DNA of 64,000 nucleotides from Coprobacter fastidiosus (GCF_030296935.1 NZ_AP028032.1:930001-994000); one strand, 5' to 3'. Shown: positions 26,510 to 35,921, counted from the stretch's first letter. A program made the numbers and translations. Notes: generated by a model not told the origin, from the sequence alone.

Positions 26510-27220
26510 TCACGATATCATCGGCACTTCTATTAATAAAAGATCAGAGTGTTCTATAATATTTATCTTTAGATCAGAAACATCCCAAATTCCGATGCCG
26601 TCTCTTTTCGAAAGAATCTCTTCTGCAACCTCGATTTTCCCCTCAATAATAAAAATATAAACACCCATATTTTTATCATGTATTTTATAATCAATAATCT
26701 TTCCTGCATCGAATTTTCCCATAGAAAACCATGCATTCTGCAAAATAGAGGCCGGAGTGCTACCGTCTGGTGATATAAACAGAGCCAATTCATTTTTTTT
26801 CAATAATCCTCTGATATTATAATTATTATACTCCGGAGGTGTATTTTCTCTATCCGGTAATACCCATATTTGCAAAAATTCTACGGGCTCTTTATCGCTA
26901 CCGTTATATTCGCTATGCAAAATTCCGCTTCCGGTACTCATTACCTGAACATCTCCCGGAGTAATTGTCCGGGTATTTGCAACACTGTCTCCATGACGAA
27001 GTTTTCCTTTCAAAGGAATAGACACAACCTCCATATTTTTATGCGGATGCGCTCCAAATCCTTGTGAAGGAGCAACCCAATCGTCATTCAAAACACGTAA
27101 TGCTCCGAAATGCACCCTCGTAGGATTATAATAATCTGCAAAACTGAAAGTGTGGTATGTCTTTAACCAACCATGATCAAAATAGCCCCTTGAAGAAGCT
27201 CTATCTACAACTTTTTTCAT
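26510..27220 (-). CDS. Pirin-family protein
   Basis: 236 residues, a bicupin of the pirin/YhhW family. The N-terminal cupin contains metal ligands in FGAHPHKNMEVVS and LRHGDSVANT, and the GDVQVMSTGSGILHSE motif. Some members are quercetin dioxygenases and others are redox-linked regulators; function here is unknown. The 3' end is convergent with the ATPase pseudogene. A left-end fragment of the dispersed repeat lies just upstream, in its promoter region. Confidence 0.9.
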   Translation of the reverse strand: MKKVVDRASSRGYFDHGWLKTYHTFSFADYYNPTRVHFGALRVLNDDWVAPSQGFGAHPHKNMEVVSIPLKGKLRHGDSVANTRTITPGDVQVMSTGSGILHSEYNGSDKEPVEFLQIWVLPDRENTPPEYNNYNIRGLLKKNELALFISPDGSTPASILQNAWFSMGKFDAGKIIDYKIHDKNMGVYIFIIEGKIEVAEEILSKRDGIGIWDVSDLKINIIEHSDLLLIEVPMIS

Positions 27221-27238
27221 AATAATTTTCTTTTACTT

Positions 27239-27275
27239 AGAGCCTGTTTAAATTTTCCGATAAAATAATTTCGTC
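27239..27275. repeat. Left-end fragment of the MITE-like repeat
   Basis: AGAGCCTGTTTAAATTTTCC followed by GATAAAATAATTTCGTCAG matches the first 40 bases of the 53579 copy. The core and right end are missing. Confidence 0.6.
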
Positions 27276-27359
27276 AGACTTATATCTATTGATAACAATC
27301 ATAAACCGTACAATGTTGCATAATAATACGTAACTTTACGACAAAATCGAAAATCAGCA

Positions 27360-28163
27360 ATGAACACTCATATTATGTCAAACGAAAAAATATACTGGTT
27401 CATCTTTTACAACGATCAATTACTAATTGAGAAAAAAAACGGAAAACACCAAATACCCTATACGCCAGAGTCTCCGCTAAAAAGAGAAATAGATATTCCT
27501 GTTTTAAATGTACCTGTACCAGGGCATCAAGCCAAAACATTCAGAGTGACAAAACCTATTTCTGTCTCGGAGCAATATGAATGGATCGGTTTACGATCAT
27601 CTTATGATTATCTACCGCAAGAATCATATAAAAGCGCCGGAAAAGCCTTTGAAATTCTCCATTGGGACAAAAACAGCCGATTCTGTCCGGTATGCGGAAA
27701 CTTAATGGAACTAAAGAATGACATAACGAAACGATGTCCTTCTTGTGGGAAAGAATTATACCCTGCCATTTCAACAGCAATATTGGTATTGATTCGAAAA
27801 GCAAATTCTATCTTATTAGTTCACGCTCGTAATTTCAAAGGGACATTCAATAGTCTGGTTGCCGGATTTCTGGAAACCGGAGAAAATCTCGAAGAGTGTG
27901 TTGCCAGAGAAGTCATGGAAGAAACTCAGTTAAAGATAAAGAACATTTCTTATTTCGGTAGCCAGTCATGGCCTTATCCAAGTGGATTAATGGTCGGATT
28001 CATAGCCGATTATGAAAGTGGGAAAATCGAACTGCAAGATGATGAACTTAGCTCAGGTGCATTTTATACACGAGATAACTTACCGGAACTTCCTCACAAA
28101 TTAAGTCTGGCACGCAAAATGATCGACTGGTGGTTAGAACAAAACAGTGATGAAACAAAATAA
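27360..28163 (+). CDS. nudC: NAD(+) diphosphatase / NADH pyrophosphatase
   Basis: 267 residues. NudC hydrolyses NADH to NMNH and AMP, and in other bacteria also removes NAD caps from RNA. A zinc ribbon is formed by Cys109, Cys112, Cys126 and Cys129 (FCPVCG, RCPSCG). The Nudix box runs from Gly169 (GFLETGENLEECVAREVMEETQ); its final Gly is Gln here. The NudC-specific SQPWPFPxS signature appears as SQSWPYPSG at about 201-209. A second in-frame ATG at 27375 is a possible start. It is convergent with the MgtC-family gene. Confidence 0.92.
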   Translation: MNTHIMSNEKIYWFIFYNDQLLIEKKNGKHQIPYTPESPLKREIDIPVLNVPVPGHQAKTFRVTKPISVSEQYEWIGLRSSYDYLPQESYKSAGKAFEILHWDKNSRFCPVCGNLMELKNDITKRCPSCGKELYPAISTAILVLIRKANSILLVHARNFKGTFNSLVAGFLETGENLEECVAREVMEETQLKIKNISYFGSQSWPYPSGLMVGFIADYESGKIELQDDELSSGAFYTRDNLPELPHKLSLARKMIDWWLEQNSDETK

Positions 28164-28194
28164 AGGATTCGAAGATTTAGGCAACCCTCAAAAA

Positions 28195-28857
28195 TCATTC
28201 TATTTTTTCAATCATCAAATCAGGAAGGTTCTGGATAAAAGTAAAAATATCTCCCTCTTTATCGTTATCCCGAGTTTTAATTACCATACTGACACAATAA
28301 ACCTGACGCTCCCCTTGAAATTCTTTACGGGCCGAATAATTCGTTATACGGCCTTCTGAATGAACTATCATATTGGTTATTTTCTGCAAATTTTCTTGCT
28401 GTCCGGTAGAAAACTGCACAAAAGAACTATGCAAACCGATACGTTTAAACAATACCGTCAACAGTTCTAATCCCAATAATGTAAAAAAGGTCGCCACAAT
28501 TCCTACACCATACATTCCGCCACCAATTGCTAAACCTATGCCCGATGCAACCCATATTCCGGCAGCAGTAGTCAGTCCTCGCACAAACTGCCGCTGTATA
28601 ATTATCGTGCCAGCCCCTATAAAACCTATACCTGTAACAACTTGAGCAGCCACACGACTCGGATCAAGGCTCATCGACGGCATTCCTAAGACATTCTGAA
28701 AACCATATTGAGATACAATCATAATAAGGGCACTGCCCAAAGAAACAAGAAAATGTGTCCTAAATCCGGCTTCCTTTGCCCGATACTCTCGCTCAAGTCC
28801 GATAATAGCACCAAGGATTCCAGCAACAAACAATCTTAATACAAATTCCCAGAACAT
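28195..28857 (-). CDS. MgtC/SapB-family membrane protein
   Basis: 220 residues. The N-terminal membrane domain has LRLFVAGILGAIIGLEREYRAKEAGFRTH, the MgtC signature, and further hydrophobic segments up to about residue 145. The C-terminal soluble domain (about 150-220) resembles an ACT-like fold. MgtC proteins in enterobacteria modulate ATP synthase and phosphate uptake under low magnesium; the role of Bacteroidales members is not established. The gene has its own consensus promoter and a GGGAG ribosome-binding site 7 bases before the ATG. Confidence 0.92.
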   Translation of the reverse strand: MFWEFVLRLFVAGILGAIIGLEREYRAKEAGFRTHFLVSLGSALIMIVSQYGFQNVLGMPSMSLDPSRVAAQVVTGIGFIGAGTIIIQRQFVRGLTTAAGIWVASGIGLAIGGGMYGVGIVATFFTLLGLELLTVLFKRIGLHSSFVQFSTGQQENLQKITNMIVHSEGRITNYSARKEFQGERQVYCVSMVIKTRDNDKEGDIFTFIQNLPDLMIEKIE

Positions 28858-28891
28858 AATAATCTCCCTTTTTAATTATCTATCGAAACTA

Positions 28892-28923
28892 CAAATATAA
28901 ACAAAACACGATAACCTTACAAA
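28892..28923 (-). promoter_or_regulatory. Promoter of the MgtC-family gene
   Basis: Minus strand TTTG (28923-28920), 20 bases, TATATTTG (28899-28892). Confidence 0.75.
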
Positions 28924-29004
28924 AGATAAATCGACAATACCTCCAGTCATTTTTCAATACAGAACATTCGATAAAAAAGTTTTCATATCCACAAATAAAT
29001 TATT

Positions 29005-29012
29005 TATATTTG
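29005..29012 (+). promoter_or_regulatory. -7 box of the bifunctional nuclease gene
   Basis: TATATTTG, 28 bases before the ATG at 29041; the -33 region is weak. Confidence 0.6.
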
Positions 29013-29040
29013 CTTATATAAAACAGTAAAACAAACAAAC

Positions 29041-29628
29041 ATGGATGACCGGGTAAAACTCAAAGTTATGGGTATTACATATAGCCAAATACAAAATGGA
29101 GCTTATGCTCTCGTACTGGCAGAAGAAAACGGAGACCGGCGTATTCCCATCATAATAGGTACTGCCGAAGCTCAGTCTATTGCCATACGACTCGAACATT
29201 TAACTCCTCCTCGTCCCATGACTCACGATCTGTTTGCCAGTTTCGCTCAAGGATTCGGAATTCGATTGCGTGAAGTTTTCGTCTATCACTATGAAGACGG
29301 AGTTTTCTCATCTGAATTGCTTTTCGATGACGGAACTCGCCAAATCAGAATAGATTCACGGACATCTGATGCTATTGCTATTGCTTTGCGTACCCAATCA
29401 CCCATTTATACTACAGAAAAAATTATCAGCGAAGCCGGCATCATATTTCAGGAAGAACCCAAAGAAAAAAAGAAAGAAGAAACAAAAACAGTCAAACGTA
29501 AACATCTTAACGACTATTCGACAAAAGAGTTAAAAGAACGTTTGGAAGAAGCCGTCCGTATGGAAGCATACGAAAAAGCAGCCCTTATTCAACAAGAACT
29601 AAAAAAACGGGAACAGAAACAAGGTTAG
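29041..29628 (+). CDS. Bifunctional nuclease domain protein (DUF151) with C-terminal UVR motif
   Basis: 195 residues. Residues 1-130 form a BFN/DUF151 domain (VKLKVMGITYSQIQNGAYALVL, RIPIIIGTAEAQSIAI, RIDSRTSDAIAIALR). A charged Lys/Glu linker follows (about 140-155) and then a UVR helical hairpin (LKERLEEAVRMEAYEKAALIQQELKKR), the motif by which UvrB and UvrC interact. DUF151 proteins in plants and Thermotoga show RNase/DNase activity; the pairing with a UVR motif is common in Bacteroidota. The exact role is unproved. Confidence 0.9.
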   Translation: MDDRVKLKVMGITYSQIQNGAYALVLAEENGDRRIPIIIGTAEAQSIAIRLEHLTPPRPMTHDLFASFAQGFGIRLREVFVYHYEDGVFSSELLFDDGTRQIRIDSRTSDAIAIALRTQSPIYTTEKIISEAGIIFQEEPKEKKKEETKTVKRKHLNDYSTKELKERLEEAVRMEAYEKAALIQQELKKREQKQG

Positions 29629-29680
29629 TAATAAATATTTATTAGTTTTGTACGATAATTGTCCGCCTATACCGGAATAA

Positions 29681-29706
29681 TCCCGGTTTACAAGACCGGA
29701 TTTTTA
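29681..29706 (+). terminator. Probable terminator after the bifunctional nuclease gene
   Basis: CCGGT (29683-29687) / ACCGG (29695-29699) with a 7-base loop, then ATTTTTA. It lies upstream of the true start of the next gene, excluding the longer reading frame from 29659. Confidence 0.5.
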
Positions 29707-29751
29707 CCTGAAAAACAATTAACTACACTAAATTTCATAAAAAATAGTGCT

Positions 29752-31017
29752 ATGAACGTGAAACTTCGCTTAATCATAATGAACTTCCTGCAATTCGCTG
29801 TTTGGGGGGCATACCTTACATCTATGGGAAGTTACCTCGTAAGTATTAACCAGGCATCACATATCGGAATGTATTATGCAATGCAGGGTATTGTATCCCT
29901 ATTTATGCCTGCAATACTCGGTATCATTGCCGATCGTTGGATACCGGCACAGAAGCTATTGAGTCTAAGCCATTTTCTCGCTGCTTCATTCATGGCCGCA
30001 GCAGGATATTACGGAATGAGTTATGGAACAAATGTCGAATTTCCGGTTTTATTTACACTATATTCGCTAAGTGTAGCTTTTTATATGCCGACATTAGCCC
30101 TTTCCAACTCCGTTGCATATACCGCACTCGACAAAGCAAAATTGGACACTATAAAAAATTTCCCTCCCATCCGGATTTTCGGTACAATCGGCTTCATCTG
30201 CTCTATGTGGACAGTCGATCTTTTGGGATTGCAAGACACATACGGACAATTCTTTGCATGTGCCCTTATCGGTGTTGTATATGCATTATACGCTCTGACC
30301 CTGCCTGCTTGTCCGACAAGTAAAGGAGATAACACCAAATCATTGGTCGAGGCTTTAGGATTACGAGCATTTACTTTGTTCAAACAAAGGAAGATGGCAA
30401 TCTTTTTCATTTTCTCGATGTTATTAGGGGTTTCATTGCAGATAACTAACGGGTTCGCAAACCCATATATCAGCAGTTTCGGTTCTATTCCCGAATATGC
30501 CGACACATTCGGCGTACAACATGCAAACATATTAATTTCACTATCTCAGATTTCAGAAACTTTGTGTATCTTATTGATACCATTTGTTCTGCGACGATTC
30601 GGGATTAAACGGGTAATGTTAATTGCCATGTTGGCATGGGTACTCCGGTTCGGACTATTCGGACTCGGAAATCCCGGAGACGGAGTATGGATGTTTATTC
30701 TCTCCATGATTGTTTACGGTGTCGCTTTCGACTTTTTCAACATATCAGGATCTTTATATGTCGATAAAGAAACCGATATATCGATCCGTTCCAGTGCACA
30801 AGGACTGTTTGTCATCATGACTAACGGATTCGGAGCGACAATAGGGACTCTCGGAGCTCAGGCCGTAGTAAATTATTTTGTAGATTTCAACAGCAATATT
30901 CCGCAAGTAAGCGAGTGGCAATCTGCTTGGTATGTTTTTGCCTCCTATGCTCTGCTCGTAGCAATTATATTTGCTATCGTATTTAAATATAAGCATAATC
31001 CAAAAGAATTTGAATAA
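29752..31017 (+). CDS. MFS nucleoside transporter, NupG (NHS) type
   Basis: 421 residues from the ATG at 29752 (MNVKLRLIIMNFLQFAVWGAYLTSMG); the frame from 29659 adds a hydrophilic stretch that overlaps a terminator hairpin. It has twelve predicted membrane segments with the family start FLQFAVWGAYLTSMGSYL, and SAQGLFVIMTNGFGATIGTLGA late in the protein. This is the nucleoside:H+ symporter family of the major facilitator superfamily (E. coli NupG, XapB). A CNT-family nucleoside transporter follows immediately, so uptake of nucleosides appears to be the shared theme. Confidence 0.9.
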   Translation: MNVKLRLIIMNFLQFAVWGAYLTSMGSYLVSINQASHIGMYYAMQGIVSLFMPAILGIIADRWIPAQKLLSLSHFLAASFMAAAGYYGMSYGTNVEFPVLFTLYSLSVAFYMPTLALSNSVAYTALDKAKLDTIKNFPPIRIFGTIGFICSMWTVDLLGLQDTYGQFFACALIGVVYALYALTLPACPTSKGDNTKSLVEALGLRAFTLFKQRKMAIFFIFSMLLGVSLQITNGFANPYISSFGSIPEYADTFGVQHANILISLSQISETLCILLIPFVLRRFGIKRVMLIAMLAWVLRFGLFGLGNPGDGVWMFILSMIVYGVAFDFFNISGSLYVDKETDISIRSSAQGLFVIMTNGFGATIGTLGAQAVVNYFVDFNSNIPQVSEWQSAWYVFASYALLVAIIFAIVFKYKHNPKEFE

Positions 31018-31052
31018 AATCCTTTTCAACAAGGATAAATATTTAATAAATT

Positions 31053-31090
31053 TACCGGCAATATAAATTAATTCTTTTATATTGCCGGTA
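31053..31090 (+). other. Strong hairpin between the two nucleoside transporter genes
   Basis: TACCGGCAATATAAA pairs perfectly with TTTATATTGCCGGTA (15 bp). No T run follows, so it may be a weak terminator or an mRNA-stabilising hairpin that sets the relative expression of the two transporter genes. Confidence 0.6.
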
Positions 31091-31110
31091 TCAATAATAT
31101 CTTATTCAAT

Positions 31111-32430
31111 ATGTATATAACTCCTGCACAAGGACTTACATTAACATCCGTACTACGAGGAATACTCGGAATATGCGTTCTGCTTTTTATCGCTTGGCTA
31201 TTAAGCAAGGACCGAAAAAAAATAGACTGGAAAATTGTCGTTACAGGACTTTCTCTTCAGATTTTATTGGCATTCGGGATGCTATATATTCCCGCACTTC
31301 AAATTTTCTTTGAATTTCTTGGAAAAATATTTGTAAAAATTCTCGAATTTACCAGACAAGGGACAGCATTTCTTGCGGGAGGTTTACTCGACACATCCAA
31401 AGTCGGATACATTTTTATTTTTCAAGTACTCCCGACGCTCATTTTTTTCTCTGCGCTTATCAGTTTACTTTATTATCTAAACATTATACAGCGAATCGTA
31501 CAAGGAGTCGGCTGGTGCATCCGTAAAATATTCCGACTGTCCGGATCAGAAGGGCTCACCGTAGCCGGAAATATATTTTTAGGCATGTGCGAAGCTCCTA
31601 TATTGGTAAAACGGTATCTTCCTTTTATGAACCGATCCGAGATGTTTCTCGTAATGAGTGTCGGAATGGCGACAATATCCGGAGGTGTTATGGCGGCATA
31701 TATCGGAATGTTGGGAGGTGATGATCCTACCGCACGTCTGCAATTTGCCAAATATCTCATTTCAGCTTCTGTTATGGCAGCACCGGGAGCTATCGTTTTT
31801 TCTAAAATTATAATTCCTCAAACCGAACCGCTTTCTCATATCGAAGTTTCTATTCCCCGAGATAAAGCAGGGAAAAACATACTGGACGCTATTTCAAACG
31901 GCGCTATAGAAGGGCTAAAACTTGCCGTAACGGTTGCCGCATTACTTCTTGTATTCATAGCTATGGTTGCTTTACTCAATTATCTGTTGGGAGACCTTAT
32001 AGGACACTATACAGGTTTAAACCGATGGTTATCCGAAATGGCAGAGCATCCTGTTATATTTAATTTTCAGACTCTTATCGGATGGATATTTACCCCCATA
32101 GCATGGATCATGGGGGTTTGTAATGCCGACACCGGATATGTGGGAAGCTTACTGGGGACAAAAATCGTATTAAACGAATTTGTCGCCTATGCCGATCTGA
32201 ACATACTGAAAAATGCAGGGACATTTATTCAAGAAAAATCGATAATTATAGCGACATTCGCATTGTGCGGTTTTGCTAACATCAGCTCTATCGGAATGCA
32301 AATCGGAGGTATAGGCGTATTAGCGCCCGACCAGCGAAAGACATTAACCCGATACGGATTTTTAGCTATGATATGCGGAACTTTAGCTTCTTGCATGTCT
32401 GCCACAATTGTTGGAATGATCATTGGATAA
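31111..32430 (+). CDS. Concentrative nucleoside transporter, NupC/CNT family
   Basis: 439 residues. CNT-family landmarks include the G-rich intramembrane segment EGLTVAGNIFLGMCEAPILVKRYL, SVGMATISGGVMAAYIGMLG, and the C-terminal half with GWIFTPIAWIMGV and LCGFANISSIGMQIGG. These use Na+ or H+ gradients to take up nucleosides and have no relation to the MFS transporter next door. It ends just before rsmE (19-base gap to the chosen start). Confidence 0.92.
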   Translation: MYITPAQGLTLTSVLRGILGICVLLFIAWLLSKDRKKIDWKIVVTGLSLQILLAFGMLYIPALQIFFEFLGKIFVKILEFTRQGTAFLAGGLLDTSKVGYIFIFQVLPTLIFFSALISLLYYLNIIQRIVQGVGWCIRKIFRLSGSEGLTVAGNIFLGMCEAPILVKRYLPFMNRSEMFLVMSVGMATISGGVMAAYIGMLGGDDPTARLQFAKYLISASVMAAPGAIVFSKIIIPQTEPLSHIEVSIPRDKAGKNILDAISNGAIEGLKLAVTVAALLLVFIAMVALLNYLLGDLIGHYTGLNRWLSEMAEHPVIFNFQTLIGWIFTPIAWIMGVCNADTGYVGSLLGTKIVLNEFVAYADLNILKNAGTFIQEKSIIIATFALCGFANISSIGMQIGGIGVLAPDQRKTLTRYGFLAMICGTLASCMSATIVGMIIG

Positions 32431-32449
32431 TCATAAAAAAATACAACTC

Positions 32450-33151
32450 ATGCACATATTTTATACTCCGGACATCAAATCCGTCAAAGAATTACCTGAA
32501 GAAGAATCCCAACATTGCATAAAGGTACTCCGACTCTCCGAAGGAACTGAAATTATGCTCACAGACGGAAAAGGCACATTTTATAAGGCAATTATCACAC
32601 TCGCACATCACAAACGATGCGGTGTAAAAATCGTTGAAGAAATTCAAGCGCTAAGCCCCTGTCCCATTAAAATAGATATAGCCATTGCCCCTACTAAAAA
32701 TATGGACAGAATCGAATGGTTTGCCGAAAAGTGTACCGAAATAGGTATAAATGCCATTACCCTGCTCCGCTGCCGTTTTTCGGAACGTAAAGAGGTGAAA
32801 ACCGAACGGATCGAAAAAATATTGGTATCGGCAATGAAACAATCTATAAAAGCGACATTGCCTCAATTGAACGGCATGACGACGTTTAAGGAATTCGTGA
32901 CTCGTCCTTTTGAGGGGCAAAAATTCATAGCACACTGTTATGAAAAAAGCGACAAGATTTTGTTAAAACAAAGATATATACCGGGAAATAATGCTCTTAT
33001 ACTGATCGGTCCGGAAGGAGATTTCAGCCCGGAAGAGGTAGAACTTGCAATCGAAAACGGATTTTTACCCATATCACTGGGGAATAGTCGTTTACGTACC
33101 GAGACAGCCGGAATTGTCGCCTGTCATACAATACATGTCATCAATCAATAA
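32450..33151 (+). CDS. rsmE: 16S rRNA (uracil-1498-N3)-methyltransferase
   Basis: 233 residues from the ATG at 32450 (MHIFYTPDIKSV), the family start; an upstream frame start at 32423 lies inside the transporter gene. The N-terminal PUA-like domain is followed by a SPOUT methyltransferase. The C-terminal trefoil-knot SAM site is clear (LILIGPEGDFSPEEVELA and ISLGNSRLRTETA). It makes m3U1498 in 16S rRNA. It is probably transcribed with the CNT gene. Confidence 0.95.
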   Translation: MHIFYTPDIKSVKELPEEESQHCIKVLRLSEGTEIMLTDGKGTFYKAIITLAHHKRCGVKIVEEIQALSPCPIKIDIAIAPTKNMDRIEWFAEKCTEIGINAITLLRCRFSERKEVKTERIEKILVSAMKQSIKATLPQLNGMTTFKEFVTRPFEGQKFIAHCYEKSDKILLKQRYIPGNNALILIGPEGDFSPEEVELAIENGFLPISLGNSRLRTETAGIVACHTIHVINQ

Positions 33152-33177
33152 TTTTCTTAAATTCTCATTTATTCCTC

Positions 33178-33185
33178 TATATTTG
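33178..33185 (+). promoter_or_regulatory. -7 box of kdsA
   Basis: TATATTTG, 24 bases before the kdsA ATG, with a TTTC 21 bases upstream as an imperfect -33 element. Confidence 0.65.
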
Positions 33186-33208
33186 CACCATCAATTAATT
33201 TAACAGAT

Positions 33209-34033
33209 ATGTTACTGCAAACTGAAAAACTTAAACATACCGATTCTGGTCTTTTTTTCCTTTTAGCCGGACCTTGCGTTATCGAGGGCGAAAATATGGC
33301 TTTAAATATTGCTGAAACAATCGTAAAGATCACAGACCGTCTGCATATACCTTATGTTTTTAAAGGGTCATATCGTAAAGCGAACCGCTCGAGAATAGAT
33401 TCTTTTACAGGTATAGGAGATGAAAAAGCATTGAAGATACTTCGAAAAGTGGGAGAAACTTTCAATATTCCGGTTGTTACCGATATACATTCGGCAGAAG
33501 AGGCTCGAATGGCAGCTGAATATGCAGATATACTGCAAATACCTGCTTTTTTGTCTCGACAAACCGATCTTTTAGTCGCTGCTGCAGAGACAGGTCGTGT
33601 CGTAAATATAAAGAAAGGGCAATTTTTATCTCCGGGAGCAATGAAATTTGCCGTTCAAAAAGTCATTGATGCCGGAAACAAAAAAGTTGCGATCACCGAA
33701 AGAGGAACGACATTCGGGTATCAAGATTTATTAGTAGATTTCCGAGGAATTCCTGAAATGAAATCATTCGGATATCCGGTCATTCTGGACGTCACACATT
33801 CTCTTCAACAACCTAATCAGACTTCAGGCGTTACCGGAGGAATGCCGCAACTGATCGAAACAATCGCCCGTGCCGGAATAGCAACCGGAGCAGACGGATT
33901 ATTTATGGAAACTCATCCCGAACCGGAAAAAGCCAAATCTGACGGTGCAAATATGCTTCGTCTGGATTTATTAGAAGGGTTATTAGTGAGATTGACGGCT
34001 ATTCGGGAAACAATCAATAAATTCGATAAATAA
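33209..34033 (+). CDS. kdsA: 3-deoxy-8-phosphooctulonate (KDO-8-phosphate) synthase
   Basis: 274 residues. It condenses phosphoenolpyruvate with arabinose 5-phosphate, the first step to KDO for lipopolysaccharide core. The DAHP-synthase-like barrel shows LLAGPCVIEGE, FKGSYRKANRSR, VVTDIHSAEEA, LQIPAFLSRQTDLL, NIKKGQFLSPGAM, VTHSLQQPNQTSGVTGG and DGLFMETHPEPEKAKSDGAN. The residue after the NIKKGQFLSP motif and the presence of Asn or Cys in the first strand decide metal dependence; I did not resolve that. It is followed 8 bases later by an MFS transporter. Confidence 0.96.
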   Translation: MLLQTEKLKHTDSGLFFLLAGPCVIEGENMALNIAETIVKITDRLHIPYVFKGSYRKANRSRIDSFTGIGDEKALKILRKVGETFNIPVVTDIHSAEEARMAAEYADILQIPAFLSRQTDLLVAAAETGRVVNIKKGQFLSPGAMKFAVQKVIDAGNKKVAITERGTTFGYQDLLVDFRGIPEMKSFGYPVILDVTHSLQQPNQTSGVTGGMPQLIETIARAGIATGADGLFMETHPEPEKAKSDGANMLRLDLLEGLLVRLTAIRETINKFDK

Positions 34034-34041
34034 AAAGATAA

Positions 34042-35208
34042 ATGCAGATAAAAAACAGAAGTACGGTAGCCGGAATCTTTTTCGGATATTTCATCATGGG
34101 ACTGGTCGATATCGTCGGAATTTCCGCTAATTATGTAAAAGCAGATTTTTCGTTAAGCGATTCCGTATCTTCTTTCTTGCCATTAATCGCATTTATAAGT
34201 TTTGCCTTCCTCGCTGTTCCTTCCGGAATGCTAATGAACCGAATAGGACGAAAAAACAGTGTGCTGGCAAGTTTTATAATTACACTCATAGCTCTCTCGA
34301 TCCCGATTACCGGTTATACATTCCCTGCCATGTTGACGACTTTTGCTTTGGTAGGGATAGGAAATACGGTCATGCAAACTTCCATCAACCCTCTTTTAGC
34401 GGATGTCGTTCCGGAAAACAAGCTTACAAGCAGTCTCACTTTAGGACAATTTTTCCGGTCTGTTTCTTCGGCAATAGGTCCTATTCTGGTAACTACAATT
34501 ATGCTTCTGACCGGAAACTGGAAAAACACGTTTCCTATTTATGCCGTAATCACCGTAATCGGGATTCTATGGCTATATAAATCGCCCGTTACAGAACGGA
34601 ATACCGACGACACAAAAAAAAGTTCTTATCTATCCATATTACAACTTCTAAAAGACAGACACATTTTGATCCTATTCTTAGCACTTTTTGCGTTTGTCGG
34701 CATCGACGTGGGTCTCAACGTCTATGTTCCGGATTTTCTTCAAACACGTTGCGGACTTCCTTTACAACAAGCGGGGTTAGGATCGAGTCTTTATTTTACA
34801 GCCCGAATTATAGGATCTCTAATCGGAGCAGTACTGTTACTGCGATATCGCTCAGAAAATATCTATCTCTATACAATGGCGACCGGAGTAATTATTTTCA
34901 TTATAATGATGTTATTTCCCCAATTATATATTGCCTTGACTTCTATTTTTATTATCGGACTGGTATGTGCAAACGTATTCTCTATATTACTTTCCCTTGC
35001 TTTGCAATACCGTCCCGATAAAGCCAACGAAATATCAGGACTAATGATAATGGCCGTATCGGGTGGAGCAATAATTCCTTTAATCATCGGAATTATCAAT
35101 GACCTAACCGGAGGATCAACAGGGATGTATGTTCTTTTGATTTGTCTGTTGTCTCTCCTTGCTTCTGCAATTTATTTATGTAAGTCCAAAAGCCTGCCTA
35201 AAAACTAA
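34042..35208 (+). CDS. MFS transporter (sugar/FucP-like or general)
   Basis: 388 residues with 11-12 hydrophobic segments. MFS signature loop GMLMNRIGRKNSVLA lies after the second helix, with FVGIDVGLNVYVPDFLQT in the seventh. The arrangement resembles the FHS (FucP/GlcP) sugar transporter group, but substrate cannot be read from sequence. It lies 8 bases after kdsA and overlaps the convergent HAD gene by 4 bases. Confidence 0.8.
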   Translation: MQIKNRSTVAGIFFGYFIMGLVDIVGISANYVKADFSLSDSVSSFLPLIAFISFAFLAVPSGMLMNRIGRKNSVLASFIITLIALSIPITGYTFPAMLTTFALVGIGNTVMQTSINPLLADVVPENKLTSSLTLGQFFRSVSSAIGPILVTTIMLLTGNWKNTFPIYAVITVIGILWLYKSPVTERNTDDTKKSSYLSILQLLKDRHILILFLALFAFVGIDVGLNVYVPDFLQTRCGLPLQQAGLGSSLYFTARIIGSLIGAVLLLRYRSENIYLYTMATGVIIFIIMMLFPQLYIALTSIFIIGLVCANVFSILLSLALQYRPDKANEISGLMIMAVSGGAIIPLIIGIINDLTGGSTGMYVLLICLLSLLASAIYLCKSKSLPKN

Positions 35209-35852
35209 CTGCGTTTTATTGACATCAATTTATCAAAATCAAATTCTCTAAAATCTGAAATTACAATATCTGCTTTATCTTCTATCCGGGAAAAAGGTAA
35301 AGTCGTAGAAAGTCCGACAACCGTCATACCCGCCGCACGCCCGGCAGCCAGTCCGGCTAAAGAATCTTCAAAGACATAACAATTTTGAATATCTGCATCC
35401 AATAGCTTCGCCGCCAATAAATAGCACTCAGGATCAGGTTTAGACCGAGATATCTGATTAGCGGTTACTATTACATCAAAATATGATTTAATATCAGGAT
35501 GCTCACGATAAAGATTTGCCATTTTCACATCATTAGAACTTGTAACGATTGCCGTTTTTACATCATTTTTACGTAAGCAATTCAAAAAATCCAAGATACC
35601 CGGAATGTAATCGTATGACATATCGTGTTCCCATTTATCGAGATTTTCAACAATTTCTTGCTGAATTTCTTCTCTTCCGGAAAAATATTTCTCAAATATC
35701 TGACGCAATGTATTTCCCTTTACTTTATCACCGAAACGATCAGGATCAGATAAATACTTCACTCCCACATTATTCCAATATATGCTGTACTGAGATTCTG
35801 TATCAACTATTACTCCATCCAAATCAAATAGTGCGGCAATCGTACGATTCAT
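35205..35852 (-). CDS. HAD-superfamily hydrolase, beta-phosphoglucomutase-like
   Basis: 215 residues. Motif I is LFDLDGVIVDTESQ with the nucleophile Asp; motif II is AIVTSSN; the Lys is in SKPDPECYLLAA; motif IV is CYVFEDSLAGLAAGRAAG. The cap is of the small C1 type (about 15-85). This is the beta-PGM/phosphatase subgroup (DVDG-like); the substrate, probably a sugar phosphate, is unknown. It overlaps the MFS gene end to end by 4 bases. Confidence 0.9.
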   Translation of the reverse strand: MNRTIAALFDLDGVIVDTESQYSIYWNNVGVKYLSDPDRFGDKVKGNTLRQIFEKYFSGREEIQQEIVENLDKWEHDMSYDYIPGILDFLNCLRKNDVKTAIVTSSNDVKMANLYREHPDIKSYFDVIVTANQISRSKPDPECYLLAAKLLDADIQNCYVFEDSLAGLAAGRAAGMTVVGLSTTLPFSRIEDKADIVISDFREFDFDKLMSIKRS

Positions 35853-35921
35853 TTTATCTTATCTTTTATTTGTTTAACGCTGCAAAATAAATAAAAGCAT
35901 ACTGACTACACAAATAATCAC

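Noticed and set aside
29659-29751. Longer N terminus for the MFS nucleoside transporter
   Set aside because: The extension covers a terminator-like hairpin and is hydrophilic, unlike the family.
34042-35208. Naming the MFS protein next to kdsA as a KDO or arabinose 5-phosphate transporter
   Set aside because: Adjacency alone does not support a substrate, and no family-specific residues were recognised.
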